64,000 nt of DNA from Scalesia atractyloides (Eukaryota > Streptophyta > Magnoliopsida > Asterales > Asteraceae), in contig CAMTDV010000017.1 in assembly GCA_947069175.1 (NCBI GenBank), forward strand, positions 34,977,126 through 35,041,125, given 5' to 3'. Shown piece after piece: positions 24,420-37,000 of this stretch (positions are counted from its first letter, which is position 1; every line of letters starts with the position of its first letter). Position numbers and translations under genes: made by a program. The notes beneath the pieces are model-generated. The model saw only the letters and a list, made by a program, of their open reading frames with translations. It did no database searches and was not told the origin of the DNA.

Positions 24420-26962
24420 GATGTTGATTATATCATTTTGATCATGTAAATAGACCGGACATTGATAAGTACGTTTTTTTCTGGTCGAACAAAAGTTAAG
24501 CTGCTTCCATGAAATTGTTTTGATGATAGATGCAATATCAAAGTTAATCATAAAATATCGATGTGTGATACCTCTTTTGCAAATCAGACTTAATGTAAAG
24601 AAAATTTTATTTACTGGATATGAATCGCTATTTCTAAATGTCCTCATATTTGAAACGATTCATTGGCATCGAAGTTGATGCCTACAATTGATTCAAGAAT
24701 TAATTTAGGCATAACTAATATAATAACCAATATAATGGATTTATTTTTTGGCAACAGTTTGTTGCTATAGTATATTGAAATTGATGCTACTTATTTATTT
24801 AAAAGAATTCACGCCCATTGTAATCATGTTTACTCTAAATCTATTGATGATCAATTAAATCAGTTTATTCTAAATGTTGGTGACTTATTTCAATCACACA
24901 CCAACAAACCTATTAATGGTGATTTAATTTGGTATGGATGAAAAATTTTGAAATCGACGAATTAGTTAGTTATTTTGGCAAAATTATCTTGCAAATTATG
25001 AAATCGTATTTGCAAAGATGTGAAAATCGGTTTGCAGGTCATAATTAGTTATTTATTTACTTATTTTTGCTCTCATGTGGGATTAACTTGTGAATGGCCC
25101 AACTTAAGTACGCAAGTTAAATGGCAAACTTCAATGATCGGATGATTGAACCAACAGGATATTATTTGATTAAACATTGAAGTTTAAGTTATGTCATCTT
25201 ATGTAATTATTTGTATTTGCTTAATTTACATAAATATTTCGTTTCTGGCCCAAAGGTGTTATGTTATATTTATATGTTTTACCTTATTATTTATGTACGT
25301 TCATCATGATACATGAATTTTGGTCAAAGTCAAAGCGAAGTCAGCGTTCATGTAGAACAATAAAGACGGTCTATTATTTATATCGTTCATAATGCCTAAA
25401 TTTTGGTCAGAGCCAAAGCGAAGTCAAAATTCAGGCAGAACATTAAGCCGAGATTTATTGTTTTATACCGTTCATAATGTCTGAATTTTGGTCAAAGCCA
25501 AAGCGAAGCCAAAATTCAGGCAGAACCTTAAGTTGGTTTTTATTTACGTATGTTTATAATACATGAATTTGGTCAAAGCCAAAGCGAAACCAAAGTTCAT
25601 GTAGAACAATAAGTCAGTCTATTATGTATGTTCATAATGCATAAATTTTGGTCAAAGCCAAATTTATGTAGAACATCAAGATAATCTGTTATTTATATGT
25701 TCATAATGTGTCTGAATTTTGGTCAAAGCCAAAGCGAAGCCAAAATTCAGGTAGAACCTTAAGTTAGTCTTTAATTTTAGTGTTATAGTAGACTATATCT
25801 TCAATATAATATTTTGTGTCTGCCTTACTTGATTATCCCATAATGTAGATCACTCCGAGCTTCTCGTTAAGTTTGTATCACATCTATTTCATCCACTCTA
25901 ATTTCAAACTCTAAAATGTTTTGCTTACTAAAGAGTTTCTACAAAAGTTGCTCTTATTGGATTGTTGATTATTTCTTAATATGATAATCCTACTGCTCTT
26001 TTCTGATAAAGTATCACAGAAGAAAACTAGAGCATGACTAGTGGAATAAGTCAACCACTATATCTCTTATGATAATCAAGAACTCACATCATCATCATGG
26101 GAGCTATTCTAGTTTCAAAATTTCCTAAGACTAATCTATTTTCTTTGGAATAATCAAAAGATTTCCTAAGACGCATGCCTAGATTCTAACCATAAAGTTG
26201 AGTGGGATCTGTGAGCACATCATGATGTACAAGACCATTACACATAATTTAAGGGTTTACACATAGAAATTCGTACACTTTTCCAGTGCATTACATAATA
26301 ACTTTTTCACTAATACTATAAGTTGACTTAAGAATCAACTATACTACTCAAAAGTACTGTAGGAAAATGAGTGTATTGATTAGCAACATATGTACTGGAA
26401 AAAGAATGCATGAAACTGGAAAATTAGATGTTGTAAATCTCATCGCCACTAAACCTAAAAGAGGATACTTTTAAGATCTAGGGATAGTATACAAGTACCA
26501 GCTATAAGTTTCTTCAAAGGAAACTCTCATTGCAAATTTGTGCCATTAAACTAGGCATGATCATCGAGACTATCCATTATTCAAAGAAACAGTTAGATAA
26601 CATATACAGTCACATACTAATGATATTTAAGTCTGCTAAGGATGATATTCCAGTTAACACGTGATTGGTTAAGTCTAGTTCTATAAGTTTCATTACCAAA
26701 AATCAACAAATACTTAACATGAGAGTTAGTGACAAAATTTAATGTTAAGGCTATGATACCATAATAAACTGTTTTATAATTGGGCTTCATGATACCTTAT
26801 ATATTCTAGAGATTATTTAGAATTTAGTATCAACACGAAAGCTACATTATGACAGTTGTGAGGTTTAAATGGTTGAGACAAAGTCACTCTTATCTTAAAC
26901 TCTCATAATATTTGTTATCACAATCTGGATGGAAACCTTATAAGATAGAACTAGATGATACT
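24420..26962 (+). mobile_element. Decayed left interior of copia element
   Basis: This should hold the leader, gag and the start of pol, but no open frame with clear gag or protease motifs survives. It contains the hairpin array at 25310-25753. The Tat element is inserted after 26962 (TSD ATACT at 26958-26962). Confidence 0.65.
25310..25753 (+). repeat. Six-unit hairpin array in copia leader
   Basis: Six units of about 85 bp, each GGTCAAAGCCAAAGCGAAG (or a shorter form) framed by complementary arms and followed by AGAAC. Arms: units 1 and 4 TACATGAA/TTCATGTA; unit 2 TGCCTAAA/TTCAGGCA (one mismatch); units 3 and 6 CTGAATTTTGG/CCAAAATTCAG; unit 5 CATAAATTT/AAATTTATG. The arms differ between units but stay complementary. 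Starts are about 25310, 25393, 25479, 25560, 25638 and 25708. Confidence 0.85.
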
Positions 26963-28101
26963 TGAAGGGGTATGGTCCTAAAAACCTTGCGCCAAGCAAG
27001 GGAACCACACCCACTATTAACTGCCAAAGAAAGACTTCACTAGACTATGCGCCATGTATCCAAAGAAAGAAATGATCATTTAACTACCTTGCACGGGCTC
27101 GTGCAAGGTTCAAAGTTAACCTTGATTAATTTCCTTGGGGTAATATTTCATTCATAAACCTTGCGCAGACACTTGTACCAAAGAAGGAACTCAGCAGACG
27201 TTGCGCTAGACAGCAAAGAAGGGAAAAGATCATTTAGCTACCTTGCGGCGGATCGCGTAAGGAAGATAGTTAATCTTGAGAATTCCCTGCCATTATGGGT
27301 TCCCAGAAACCTTGCGCAACCAACAGCACAACAGAGGAGGTTTCCAATTCTCTGCACCAAGCATCTAAAAGGGAAAATTATCATTTAACTACCTTGCGCC
27401 GCCCGCGCAAGGAAACAGTTAATCTTGAAAGACCTTTCCTTAGTGAAGAATTTTTGTTCACAAGAAATACTACAGAGGCAAAAGGAATCTTTTCTGTTGT
27501 AACAGAATGCACACGTGGCAATGGTCTTGCAGGTCACAGCTATCTAAACGTTCTAGAAACATTTATTGCCAATCGTGCAAAGCCACTATTCAGTTATAAC
27601 CGAATGACAGGTGGCAGCATCCAAGGATATCACGGTGATAGCATGCTCACATCAATAAAATGAAGTGATCTCATGACGACACGTGGCATCTCCCTAGCCT
27701 TAGATAAACCAACGATCCGTGTGCACTAACGGCTAGTCAGGACTTAACGGAGCAATGAAAGATTCCGTTAGGTTTCCATCTCACATTTTGGCGCCCAAAC
27801 TCTGGCTATAAATAAGTAACTTGGGCTTCAAGGAAAAGGTATTCACACTCACTTACTCTCTCTCTTACTTCACTTACAACTATTTTCGACTACATGTACT
27901 TATTCTCACGCCGGAGGGTGCTCACGGAGAGAACCCCCTTCTCCCCGTGGTGAGGCTGACGGTGTTTTGTTTTGCAGGATCCGTCGGAATATAATCACAA
28001 CCATCATCGTCACGAAACCGAACGAAGGATTAACCTCTTTATGCAAGAAACTAAACCCTAGATCTAACTAGATTCCGATCTGTTTGGTCTACGTTTCTTC
28101 A
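26963..28101 (+). mobile_element. 5' LTR of Tat-lineage gypsy element
   Basis: 1,139 bp from TGAAGGGGTATGG to CGTTTCTTCA, pairing with 37766-38901 (about 3-4% different by eye in the first 320 bp). TSD ATACT is at 26958-26962 and 38902-38906. TATA motif CTATAAATAAG is at 27806. A possible PBS (TTGGCTCCCACTG) begins at 28102; I could not assign its tRNA. Confidence 0.92.
26985..27415 (+). repeat. Four hairpin units in Tat 5' LTR
   Basis: Units of about 100-150 bp each carry CCTTGC...GCAAGG. Stems: CCTTGC/GCAAGG near 26990; CCTTGCAC/GTGCAAGG near 27090; a weaker one near 27241; CCTTGCGC/GCGCAAGG near 27392. In the 3' LTR the second stem is CCTTGCGC/GCGCAAGG, so both arms differ together between the two LTRs. 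Confidence 0.8.
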
Positions 28102-28167
28102 TTGGCTCCCACTGATTTTCGATTCTCTTCTCATCTTTCGTTTCGTTTCAATAAGATCTAGAGCGTC

Positions 28168-29907
28168 ATGGCTGATGGATCATCACTTCCAGGTCCTCGA
28201 TCGGAGATCCGTCGCGTCGGCGATGGTCCTCAGGTCGACGGACAAATTGTTGAGGATTCGTCTGGAGAAGCTGATGCTCTATATGACCCAGATCATGCGA
28301 GCATTCCAGTAACTTCGTCAGCTCCTCATGTTGATGTTGCGTCAATCTTACCACCTTGAGAGACTCCATTATCTAATCAAATCTCAAACTGCTTTGAATG
28401 CTATGTATGCTCAACTATGTGCACCGGAACTCCAGCTTTTCAAGCTCCGATTAATGCTCCTCAGGTCCGTGCTTCGCCGACACCTCGAGTGTTGAGTTAT
28501 AATACATAAACCCATGCTCGTACACCTTCGCATGTGTTTGAAGATGGAACTGAAACATACTCTAAAACTAGGAATGATCCTGTTCATTCTGGTGGTAGAA
28601 AGCAAGAAGAAAACGTTCAACGTCGCACTTCTGTTCACTCACGTTTGGGCCCACGATCGTCACAAAAGCGGGACACCCAACACGATGAGTATGACAAGAC
28701 TTATGAAGAAGGAGATAGTGCGAGTGTTTTTAATCGTTTGTCTACAGATCATGTTAGTTACAAGCCCAAAATACGTGCAGTATACAATCCGGAGGCAGAG
28801 CATGATTATAATCTGATATATCGACTAGCCGAAGCGGCTGAACAATCTAAATTTGTGAGAGAAATAGCACTGGCTCCGTTAGAACGAGCGAAGTTACCAA
28901 ACAATGTAGGCAAGTTTAACGGTTTAACCGATCCTGATGATCACATGCGCCTTTTCACTGGCGCAGGGCTGCTTGGAGGGTGGATGTTACCAATGTGGTG
29001 CCACCTATTTATTCAAACTCTTACCGGCGCTACGCGCCTATGGTTTGATAATTTACCTACAGGTAAACTATCTTCATGGAATGATCTTAAGGAGAAGTTC
29101 CTCACACACTTTAGTAAGCAAAGGCGATGCGTGCGCGACTCCTTAGATGTGATGAACATCTGGCAGAGGGATGATGAAAACCTTGAAGATTTTATCACAT
29201 ACTACAATAAAGAAGTTTTGGAGATTGGAGATGTTCATGAGGACCTTATCTGCGCAGCAATTCAAATACGCGGTAAGGTGCGATGAAATGATCAAAGTAC
29301 TTTCTGGAACAACCGGCCTTCTGAAAAGTTGGGATAAGCTAATGGCCGCAGCCTAGGTTTACGTGCAAACGGAGCGGAACCTCAATTCCAATAGACCTCC
29401 ACTACCTCAGAACCGTCCTCAGGATCTAAGCAAAGGTGGCAGGAAGTTCAAAAAGGGTGGAAAGACTCCAACCAAAGCTCGTATTCCCCATACTCACCGG
29501 TAGACGCTCGCGCAACAATTAATAAGATTACTACCCGGAAAGCAATCAAACAGGAGAATAGGGATCGACAATGGACTCCCTTAATGAAATCTCCTGCGCA
29601 AGTCTTGAGTACTGAGAATAATCAGTTTAAGCAACCTCAGCCCATGAAGAACAAGAAGGGTCAAGACCCAAACCTCTTCTGTGACTTTCACAAAGACACA
29701 GGGCACACGACTGGCAATTGCATTAGCCTGTGCACAGAAATTGAAAAGGCTTTGAAAAGTGGTAAGTTAACACACTTAGTGCAATCAGTTCGAAAAGAGG
29801 CCAGGCACCTCACACGCAGAGATAAGGGGCCAAGTAATAAGAAAATGAAGCAAGTTGCCATGATTCAAGGAGGCTCGTCGCGCAAACGCAGCTTTCAACA
29901 ATTTTGA
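28168..29907 (+). pseudogene. gag: Tat gag, broken
   Basis: Structural protein of the element. The frame opens at ATG 28168 and is broken by TGA 28357 and TAA 28507, both consistent with C-to-T changes, then is open from 28534 to 29286. The gag core spans about 28800-29275 (LPNNVGKFNGLTDPDDHMR, then LWFDNLPTG). A one-base shift occurs near 29265, with more stops at 29354 and in 29480-29583. A CCHC-like knuckle (CDFHKDTGHTTGNC) lies at 29680-29721. The frame ends at TGA 29905. Confidence 0.85.
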
Positions 29908-29934
29908 AGTGAGAAATGGCGCGAGCAACAAGTG

Positions 29935-30670
29935 ATATTTCCTGTGGTTCCCGGTGGACCTCAGGAAGAAAGACCAGTGGTAATTACAGGTATCTTTGGC
30001 CATTACCAGACCGATTATATGTTCATAGATCCGGGAAGTTCTATGGATATCATATACGAACAAATGTTTCAAACAGTTAGATCCGGAAGATAAGACACGC
30101 CTTGAACCAGTTGACCTCCCGTTAACTGGATTCTGCAACGAGGCTATTTTCCCTCTCGGACATATAGTTTTCCCCGTGATTCTTTCAGACGGTAAAAATT
30201 CACGAACGATTCAAGTAAACTTCATGGTAATGCCAGCAACATCTCGTCACGATGTTTTATTAGGGCGTCGAGCGCAACGAGATTTTAGCATGGTCACATC
30301 TGCGCCTCACGCTGCATGTGGTTTCCCGACGCCAACGGGAGTAGCTATCATTTTCGCTCTAAAAGAGATTATGTCTATCGAAGAACCAGTTGTCAAGGCT
30401 GCTAAACCAACATCACCAAATGAACCTGAGAAATGGGTTCTGAACAACAAGTATCCAGAGAAACCAATTATTCTTGGTCTTGCAATTTCTATGGCAATTC
30501 GCGCAAAACTCAAAACCTTGTTGTTTCAAAATATGGATATCTTTGCATGGACACCTGTAGACATGATAGGGGTTCCGTGCAATGTTGCAGAGCATTGCTT
30601 AAATGTCTTCCCATCAGCGGAACCAGTAGTTCAGAGAAAGCGCAACTTGGGTAGTGAAAAACGGAAGCCA
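29935..30670 (+). pseudogene. Tat protease and linker to RT, broken
   Basis: Aspartic protease region. The active-site segment MFIDPGSSMDIIYE is at 30019-30060, with Asp-Pro-Gly rather than Asp-Thr/Ser-Gly, a form also found in related plant elements. A one-base shift in an A run near 30063 moves the frame; the downstream part is open from 30176 to 30673. A further shift in an A run (30657-30661) separates it from RT. Confidence 0.75.
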
Positions 30671-31842
30671 TGAACGAGCAAGTTGCTGAATTGCTTAAAG
30701 TTGGTATCCTGCGCGAAGTCAAGTATCAAACTTGGGTAGCGAACCCTGTTATGGTCAAAAAACATAACGGCAGGTGGCGCATGTGTGTCGATTTTAAGGA
30801 TTTAAACAAAGCATGTCCCAAAGATTGTTACTCGCTTCCGGAGATTGAGAAAAAAGTGGACTCTTTAGCATCATTTCGCTGGAATGTTTTCTCGACTGTT
30901 ATAAAGGGTACCATCAAGTGCTGATGAAGCAAAAGGATGAAGACAAAACGGCTTTTTTGCACGGAGAAAGGTATTTTCTGTTATACAAAAATGCCTTTTG
31001 GGCTCCGCAATGCGGGAGCCACGTATCAGCGACTTATGGATTCAATTTTTGGAGATGACATCGAGAAAACCGTTGAGGTATACATTGATGACCTAGTCAT
31101 CATGAGCCATACGGAAGAAACAATGTTAGAAAACATTCAGAAAACTTTTGATTCTTTGCGAAATGTGAATTTGAAATTAAACCCAAGCAAGTGTTCTTTT
31201 GGCATGGAAGAGGGCAAGTTCCTCGGATTCATCGTCACAAAGAATGGGTTTAAAGTCAATCCAGAGAAAGTTGAAGCAATTAAAAGCATGACGTCTCCGG
31301 CGAGCGTAAAGGAGATGCAAAGATTGGTGGGGCGATTAGCTGCTCTCTATCGTTTTCTCGCAAACCACGCGGAAAAATCTTACCCTTTCATCCGTACTTT
31401 GCTTAACTGCGTGAAGAAGGATAAATTTCAATGGATGCCAGAGGCGGAGAAAGCTTTCCAAGATATGAAGGATTGTTTAATCCAGTTACCAACTTTGACA
31501 GCTCCGCGCAGCAAAGAACCTCTGATTCTTTATCTTGTTGCGTCTGAATTAGCAGTAGGAGTAGTTTTGCTTGTTGAACGAGAGTGTGTTCAAACGCCTA
31601 TTTATTACATCAGCAAAATGCTAAATGACCAAGAATCTCGATACTCAATGATGGAAAAACTGGTACTTGCGCTTGTTCACGCGTCGCGCAGGCTTCGCAG
31701 GTATTTCTCAGGGCATGTCATCAATGTCTTGACAACTCTTGGTCAAATTCTTTCTAAACCTGACATCTCAGGACCGGTTAGCCAAATGGGCTATCGAACT
31801 AGGCTGTCACAATATTGTCTACAAGCCAAGGCCAGCAATTAA
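30670..31842 (+). pseudogene. Tat reverse transcriptase and first RNase H, broken
   Basis: RT copies element RNA into DNA. Motifs in order: WRMCVDFKDLNKACPKD (near 30774), MPFGLRNAGATYQR (near 30991), the catalytic YIDDL at 31081-31095, then KFLGFIV. The first RNase H domain follows at about 31520-31740 (YYISKML, ending YFSGH). The frame shifts at the short runs near 30883 and 30949 and again near 31783, each by one base. Otherwise length and order are those of a full gypsy pol. Confidence 0.88.
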
Positions 31843-32510
31843 AAGGCAAATCCTTGCCGATTTCATAGCCAAAGTTCCAGCAGATAAAGCGCAAGAATGT
31901 GAAGAAATTCAAAATCCGGCTCCAGTTATGGATGATAGAGAATGGCTATTACATACAGATGGTGCATCTAATAGTGATGGATCAGGCGCAGGCCTCTGGC
32001 TAGTCAATCCAGATAACCAAGAGTTCACTTATGATATATGTCTGGATTTCAAAAGCACAAACAATGAAGCTGAGTATGAGGCATTTCTGGCAGGGTTGCG
32101 CCTTGCTATAAAAATGGGCGCGGCAAATTTAACAGCGCATGTTGATTCTCGACTAGTAGCTGAACAAATCAATGGCACTTATGATGCGCGCGACGATGTT
32201 ATGGCATTATACTTGGAACAAGCCAAATCGTTAATCAGTCAGTTCTGACAGTTTAAAGTTGTACACGTCAACAGAAGTGACAACAAACATGCTGACGCAT
32301 TAAGCAAACTTGCAGCTACGAGTTTTCAGCATCTAGCAAAAGAAGTCAGGATCGAAGTTCTAAAAAGTCCATCTGTTCCGCTGAAGCAAGTTACCATGGT
32401 CGAAATGGGAAGTCCATCCTGGATGTCTTCGATTATCTTGTTTTTACAACATGGCCAACTCCCTGACAACAAGGCGCAGGAACGAAAGATCCGATGCAAA
32501 GATTTAAACT
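31783..32510 (+). pseudogene. Second, archaeal-type RNase H of Tat element
   Basis: After the first RNase H comes an additional RNase HI-like domain: LHTDGASNSDGSGAGLWL at about 31953, then STNNEAEYEAFLAGLRLA, AHVDSRLV, and HADALSKLA after an in-frame TGA at 32246. Conserved Asp/Glu positions are visible. A second, archaeal-like RNase H is a known mark of the Tat lineage, and this supports the assignment. The TGA is consistent with a CGA-to-TGA change. Confidence 0.85.
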
Positions 32511-32512
32511 AA

Positions 32513-33633
32513 GAAATGGCAGTTGGTATTCTGTATCGCAAGTCGTACATGGGCCCTTTATTGATATGTGTCGATAGGAATGATGCGCAATATCTGATCC
32601 GAGAAATCCATGAAGGATTGTGTGGCATACATGCGGGACCACGCATGGTCGTTGCAAAGGTGATGGGCGCAGGTTATTATTGGCATGGGATGTATGTGGA
32701 TGTTGTAGACACGCTGCACAGATGCATGGCTTGCCAAAGACATGCACCAAAAACATTGCGCCCCAAAAATCCATTGGTACCAGTCACAACGGCGTGGCCG
32801 TTTCAACAATGGCCCCTTCCTGATGCGCCAGGCGCAGTAAAATTCATCATTGTCGCTGTCGAATACTTCACAAAGTGGGTTGAAGCAAAGCCATTGGCCT
32901 CGACAACAGCCATGGTAATCCGGAAGTTTATCTGGGAGCACATCATTTGTCGCTACGGACTACCCATGCGCATCGTCTCAGATAATGGTCTCAATTTAGC
33001 TTCTGAAGATCTGCAAAAGTGGATGCAGGAACTGCAGATTGAACATGTGTTTTCATCTGTTGTGCATCCCAGGCGAACGGACAAGTTGAAAGTATCAATA
33101 AGCAGATAGTTGATGGCATTAAAGCCCGCCTTGGCTCAGCGCGACGTGGGTGGGTCGATGAGTTGCCCAGCATTCTATGGGCGCATCGAACAATGCCCAA
33201 GACAAGTACAGGAGAAACCCCATTCAGTATGGTATATGGCACGGAGGCAGTGATCCCTGCCGAGATAGGTCTCCCGTCGCCAAGAATGCTTGTGCTGGAA
33301 AAACAAAATAATGAAGAGCAACGCCGCTTGGTTTTGGACTTGGTTGAGGAAAGACATGAAAACGCAGCCATCCGTGAAGCAAAATATAAATCTCAGCTGG
33401 AGAAATATTATAACAAGCGAGTGCGCGTTTGCATATTTTTACCGGGTGATCTCGTTCTCCGCGATAATGAAGCGTCCAATGCTGAAAAACCGGGTAAAAC
33501 TGTGCCAAGGTGGGAAGGCCCTTATGTGATTCATGAAGTCCTTGGCAAAGGAGCGTACTCTTTGAAGTGCCTTGACGGCTCTAGCGTCCCACGGACTTGG
33601 AATGCCCAGCAATTGCACAGATGTTACATGTAA
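32513..33633 (+). pseudogene. Tat integrase, broken and missing the first catalytic Asp
   Basis: Integrase inserts the DNA copy. A His/Cys zinc-binding region lies at about 32605-32745 (ending CMACQRHA). The core begins near 32800, but FQQW joins directly to PLPDAPG at 32812, so the short stretch that normally carries the first Asp of the DDE triad is missing. The second Asp is at IVSDNG (about 32976). A one-base deletion in a C run near 33069 shifts the frame before the Glu. The C-terminal part (33163-33633) is open and ends with PRWEGPYVI and the QLHRCYM tail. Confidence 0.85.
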
Positions 33634-34035
33634 TCTCAGAACTCATTAGCCCTGCGCTTTCCTTGAGTCTGCTTACATTAATTCTTGCTTGTAATCTTAG
33701 TGACAGTTGTAGCTTTACGCTTTATGGATGAAATAAAATATCTTATGTCACTACTTACATTCTTTATATATTTATTCAAATGCATGCAATTCCTTTGGAT
33801 ACACAAAAACACATACTCACGAGCCACAAGATAAAACAATACTTACGCTCACACATGAGATTGATTATTGTTCATTTGTCTATCCTAAACAAGCAATTGA
33901 TCACATGCAAACATTGTAAACTAAATATATTATATTCACATAAACAAAAAAGTACTTGCGCATCCACGCAACGATACAATAAATAATATATATACAGCAT
34001 CAAGGGAATTTCCAACAATCTAGGTGTCTTTTCCT
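33634..34035. other. Spacer between Tat pol and antisense gene
   Basis: AT-rich, non-coding DNA. The two convergent genes (pol plus, antisense gene minus) both end into it, so it may hold both 3' ends. No clear terminator could be named. Confidence 0.5.
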
Positions 34036-37000
34036 TCATCTTTTGCGCTCGCCACTGCAAAAGATTTCTTTCAATCTATCAACAAAGTCATCGTGTTGCA
34101 GTGCAGCATCAACAAGGTCCATGATTGGGATTTCCAAGTGATCATATTTTTCTTTCGCAGCTTTATAGATGGCAGAAGTATCAACTCCATGCGTGGCGGC
34201 TCGGCTTATGTCCCATTTGGTTTTCAAAGCATGGGCCACATGTAGCGTACATTCTTTGTAACCCTCAGCATGACCGTCGTTCCATGCCGTCACCATCAGT
34301 TCTGCTACTCTCTCATCTAACTCCATATAGTTTAAGATGGAATTTGCAATCTGTATACAAACGCATCAGTATAAGATATGAAAATTAAGCAAGACATATG
34401 TGTTTCAAGATAGGGTTAATACCTCCACAACCCCATACTCGCGCAGCCAGGTGAGCTGATTCATCAGTGACTCTGCCAGGCTTTCCGCTGTGGCATGAGC
34501 GACCTCCGCATTATTAATTTTTTGCTCGTCTTCAGTTAAACGGCGGGTCAACTCGGCTTTCTCAGTTCTATGAAGCTTGATATCCTTTTTCAAGGAATCA
34601 ACTTCCGCCTGCAGACGCTCCTGGTCAAATAATATAGAGGTTAGCTCATCAATCTCTTTATTCTTAAGGAGGAGAGTCATTTTGGTCGCTACCTCATTCT
34701 GCTCGCTCCTTTCCCGATGAGAATGACCTCTGCCGCCGCAGAAACCGCATCGGTTTTCTCTTTCTTAAGCTTCTCAATTTTGTTGCGAAGAGAAATTTTT
34801 TCATTATTATCACGATCACAAGCCTCTACAAAGTGCTTGCGATCTTCAGCGTGCTGCGCAACAGCAACTTCATACTTCTTTTTCTAGGCAAGCGCAGACC
34901 ATTCTTCGGTTTTCTTCTCCTCCTCAAATTTACTCCTCTCCGCCTCAAGCTCAACCCTCATTTTCCCCAACTTCTCACTCTCAGTCCCAACCTTGAATCG
35001 TTTTGATTCAAACTCATCCCAGTCCTTGTTCATGTTGTGCCATTCGCGCGCAATCCTGTGTGTAACCGACGAGGCCTGCGCCGTTTCCAACAGATAAGCT
35101 TGATAAATTTGGTCATGAGTTTTTTCTTCTTGGCGCTTGACCTCCGCCGGTGGATAATTCCCTTGTACCATTCCCTGCAAGCTTGCAGATCAGTAATGGT
35201 GTCGCTTTGTTTTAGTTTCCACACTGGCTCATGAACAGCGGAGGCCCTCTTGTCGAAGTAAGTCCGATAATAATAATACCCAAGAGTCTCCTCGGGGTGA
35301 ATAGGCGATTCCTCTTCAGGATCGTCAAAGAATGAGGAGAACTCTTGACCAGCAGTAGAGGGACCCACTCCCTTAATTGTTGATGTAACTTTTTCAGCAT
35401 GGGTGGGAGAGACAGTCGTCTCTTGGGTCGCAGCTTCAGTCTCCACGGAAGGGGGGCAATATCTTTTACCTGCTCGCCAGCAGGATTCTCAGCATCAAAT
35501 TGTTTTGGCTCTTCTTCTGGAGCCACCTTTTTTTGGTTTTTCTAGAATAATTGGGTCCGCATCAGAAATAGGTGCGCTAGGATCCACATCACCTCCTTCA
35601 GTATTATCAGGCTTGCGCGGGGATGGCAGGGAAGATGATGTGACCGGTGCAGCCTTCACAAGTTTCTCTGCAACAAACAAACACAAGAATGTCAAGCATA
35701 AGGCAGTACACAGTTATTACAACAGAATGTTCAAAACGTAGACATACCTAGAGAATTTTTTTTGCAAGAGCATCTAGATTGCTCTTCTTGCCGATGCGCA
35801 GCCGCACAGCTTTTTTCGGCGGGGAGGGTGGTGCAGTCTCAGATTCCTTCCTCTTCTTTGAGGAACGGTCCAACGCCTCCTCCGGGCTTGAAGGTATTTC
35901 CAAAGGTTCATCCGGGTTAGAAGCAGGGATAGATGATGTGTCAATGGGCTCTGGTTTTGGTTTCTTCAAACCTACAGGCGCAAGATCTTCTAATGAGTCC
36001 GACACCACCACGTAATCACACCAAGAATCAGATACGAGACGCGTACCTTTCTTGCCCTCCGTTTTTACAGCTGCAGATGCTTAGTTTTTTGACCATCTGG
36101 TTTGGAGGAAGAGGGGGGCAACAACAGCAGTTGGTTGTTTCTTCTTCTTTGAATCGGGCCTATGCCCAAGTTTAGCAAATCACCTACATGATCAATAATA
36201 AAGGAAAAACGTTGCGCCATAAGTTACATTGCAATATTACTTAAGAGTTGGTATCTACAAGTAATATTGCAATAACTAACTCAGGCTTCATAATATACTA
36301 CATACCAGTAGTAGAGGAGGGCTGTGCATTGAGATGTTCTTTGTTGGGAAGTTCAAAATTTCCCAGGAACTGATCAAACCAGGGCTCCTCATTTTCTTCA
36401 AGTGGCACAGCGGCCATCTTCCCATTATCTCTCTTCAAAGAGACAAAACATAATGTTGCAACGATATCACAAAGCACAGCAAGGAGCATCATCAATATAC
36501 ATTTATAACAGATGATCATAACAAGTTATACAAGGAACATACCGACTCCATCTTCAGTATAAACTGGCTTCTCTTGGCGTTCCTTCTTCCATAAAATACT
36601 CATCCCAACAGCGATTAATGCCCTTTCTGGCAAAATAATGTTGGGAACATCCTTAATATTTTGATACCACACTTCGTTGGTAGGAATGGCCACCGTCTCC
36701 AGTTCTATCTCCTCTACAGCCCTGAACGTCATCGCCGTCGGGATAACCGCCGCCTTCACATAAAAAACTTCTGTTTCCAGTCATGGTACGACTTCGGAGG
36801 CACAAGTAACAAGCGTTTGGCTTGAAGTCGTTGTTGGAACGAATAGAATCCCAGTGCACAATGCAACTGGTAAAAAACACGAAATATCTCAACTGTCGGA
36901 ATGATCTGCATCGACCGGCAAACGAACTCAAAATGCCTAATCCTCACCATTCCCATCGGATTTAACTGGGAGATGTGGAACTTGTAGAACTCAAGAATCT

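Noticed and set aside
28168..33633. Programmed frameshifting in the Tat gag-pol
   Set aside because: There are many shifts, in both directions and mostly in runs, together with stop codons; this is decay or read error, not one regulated site.
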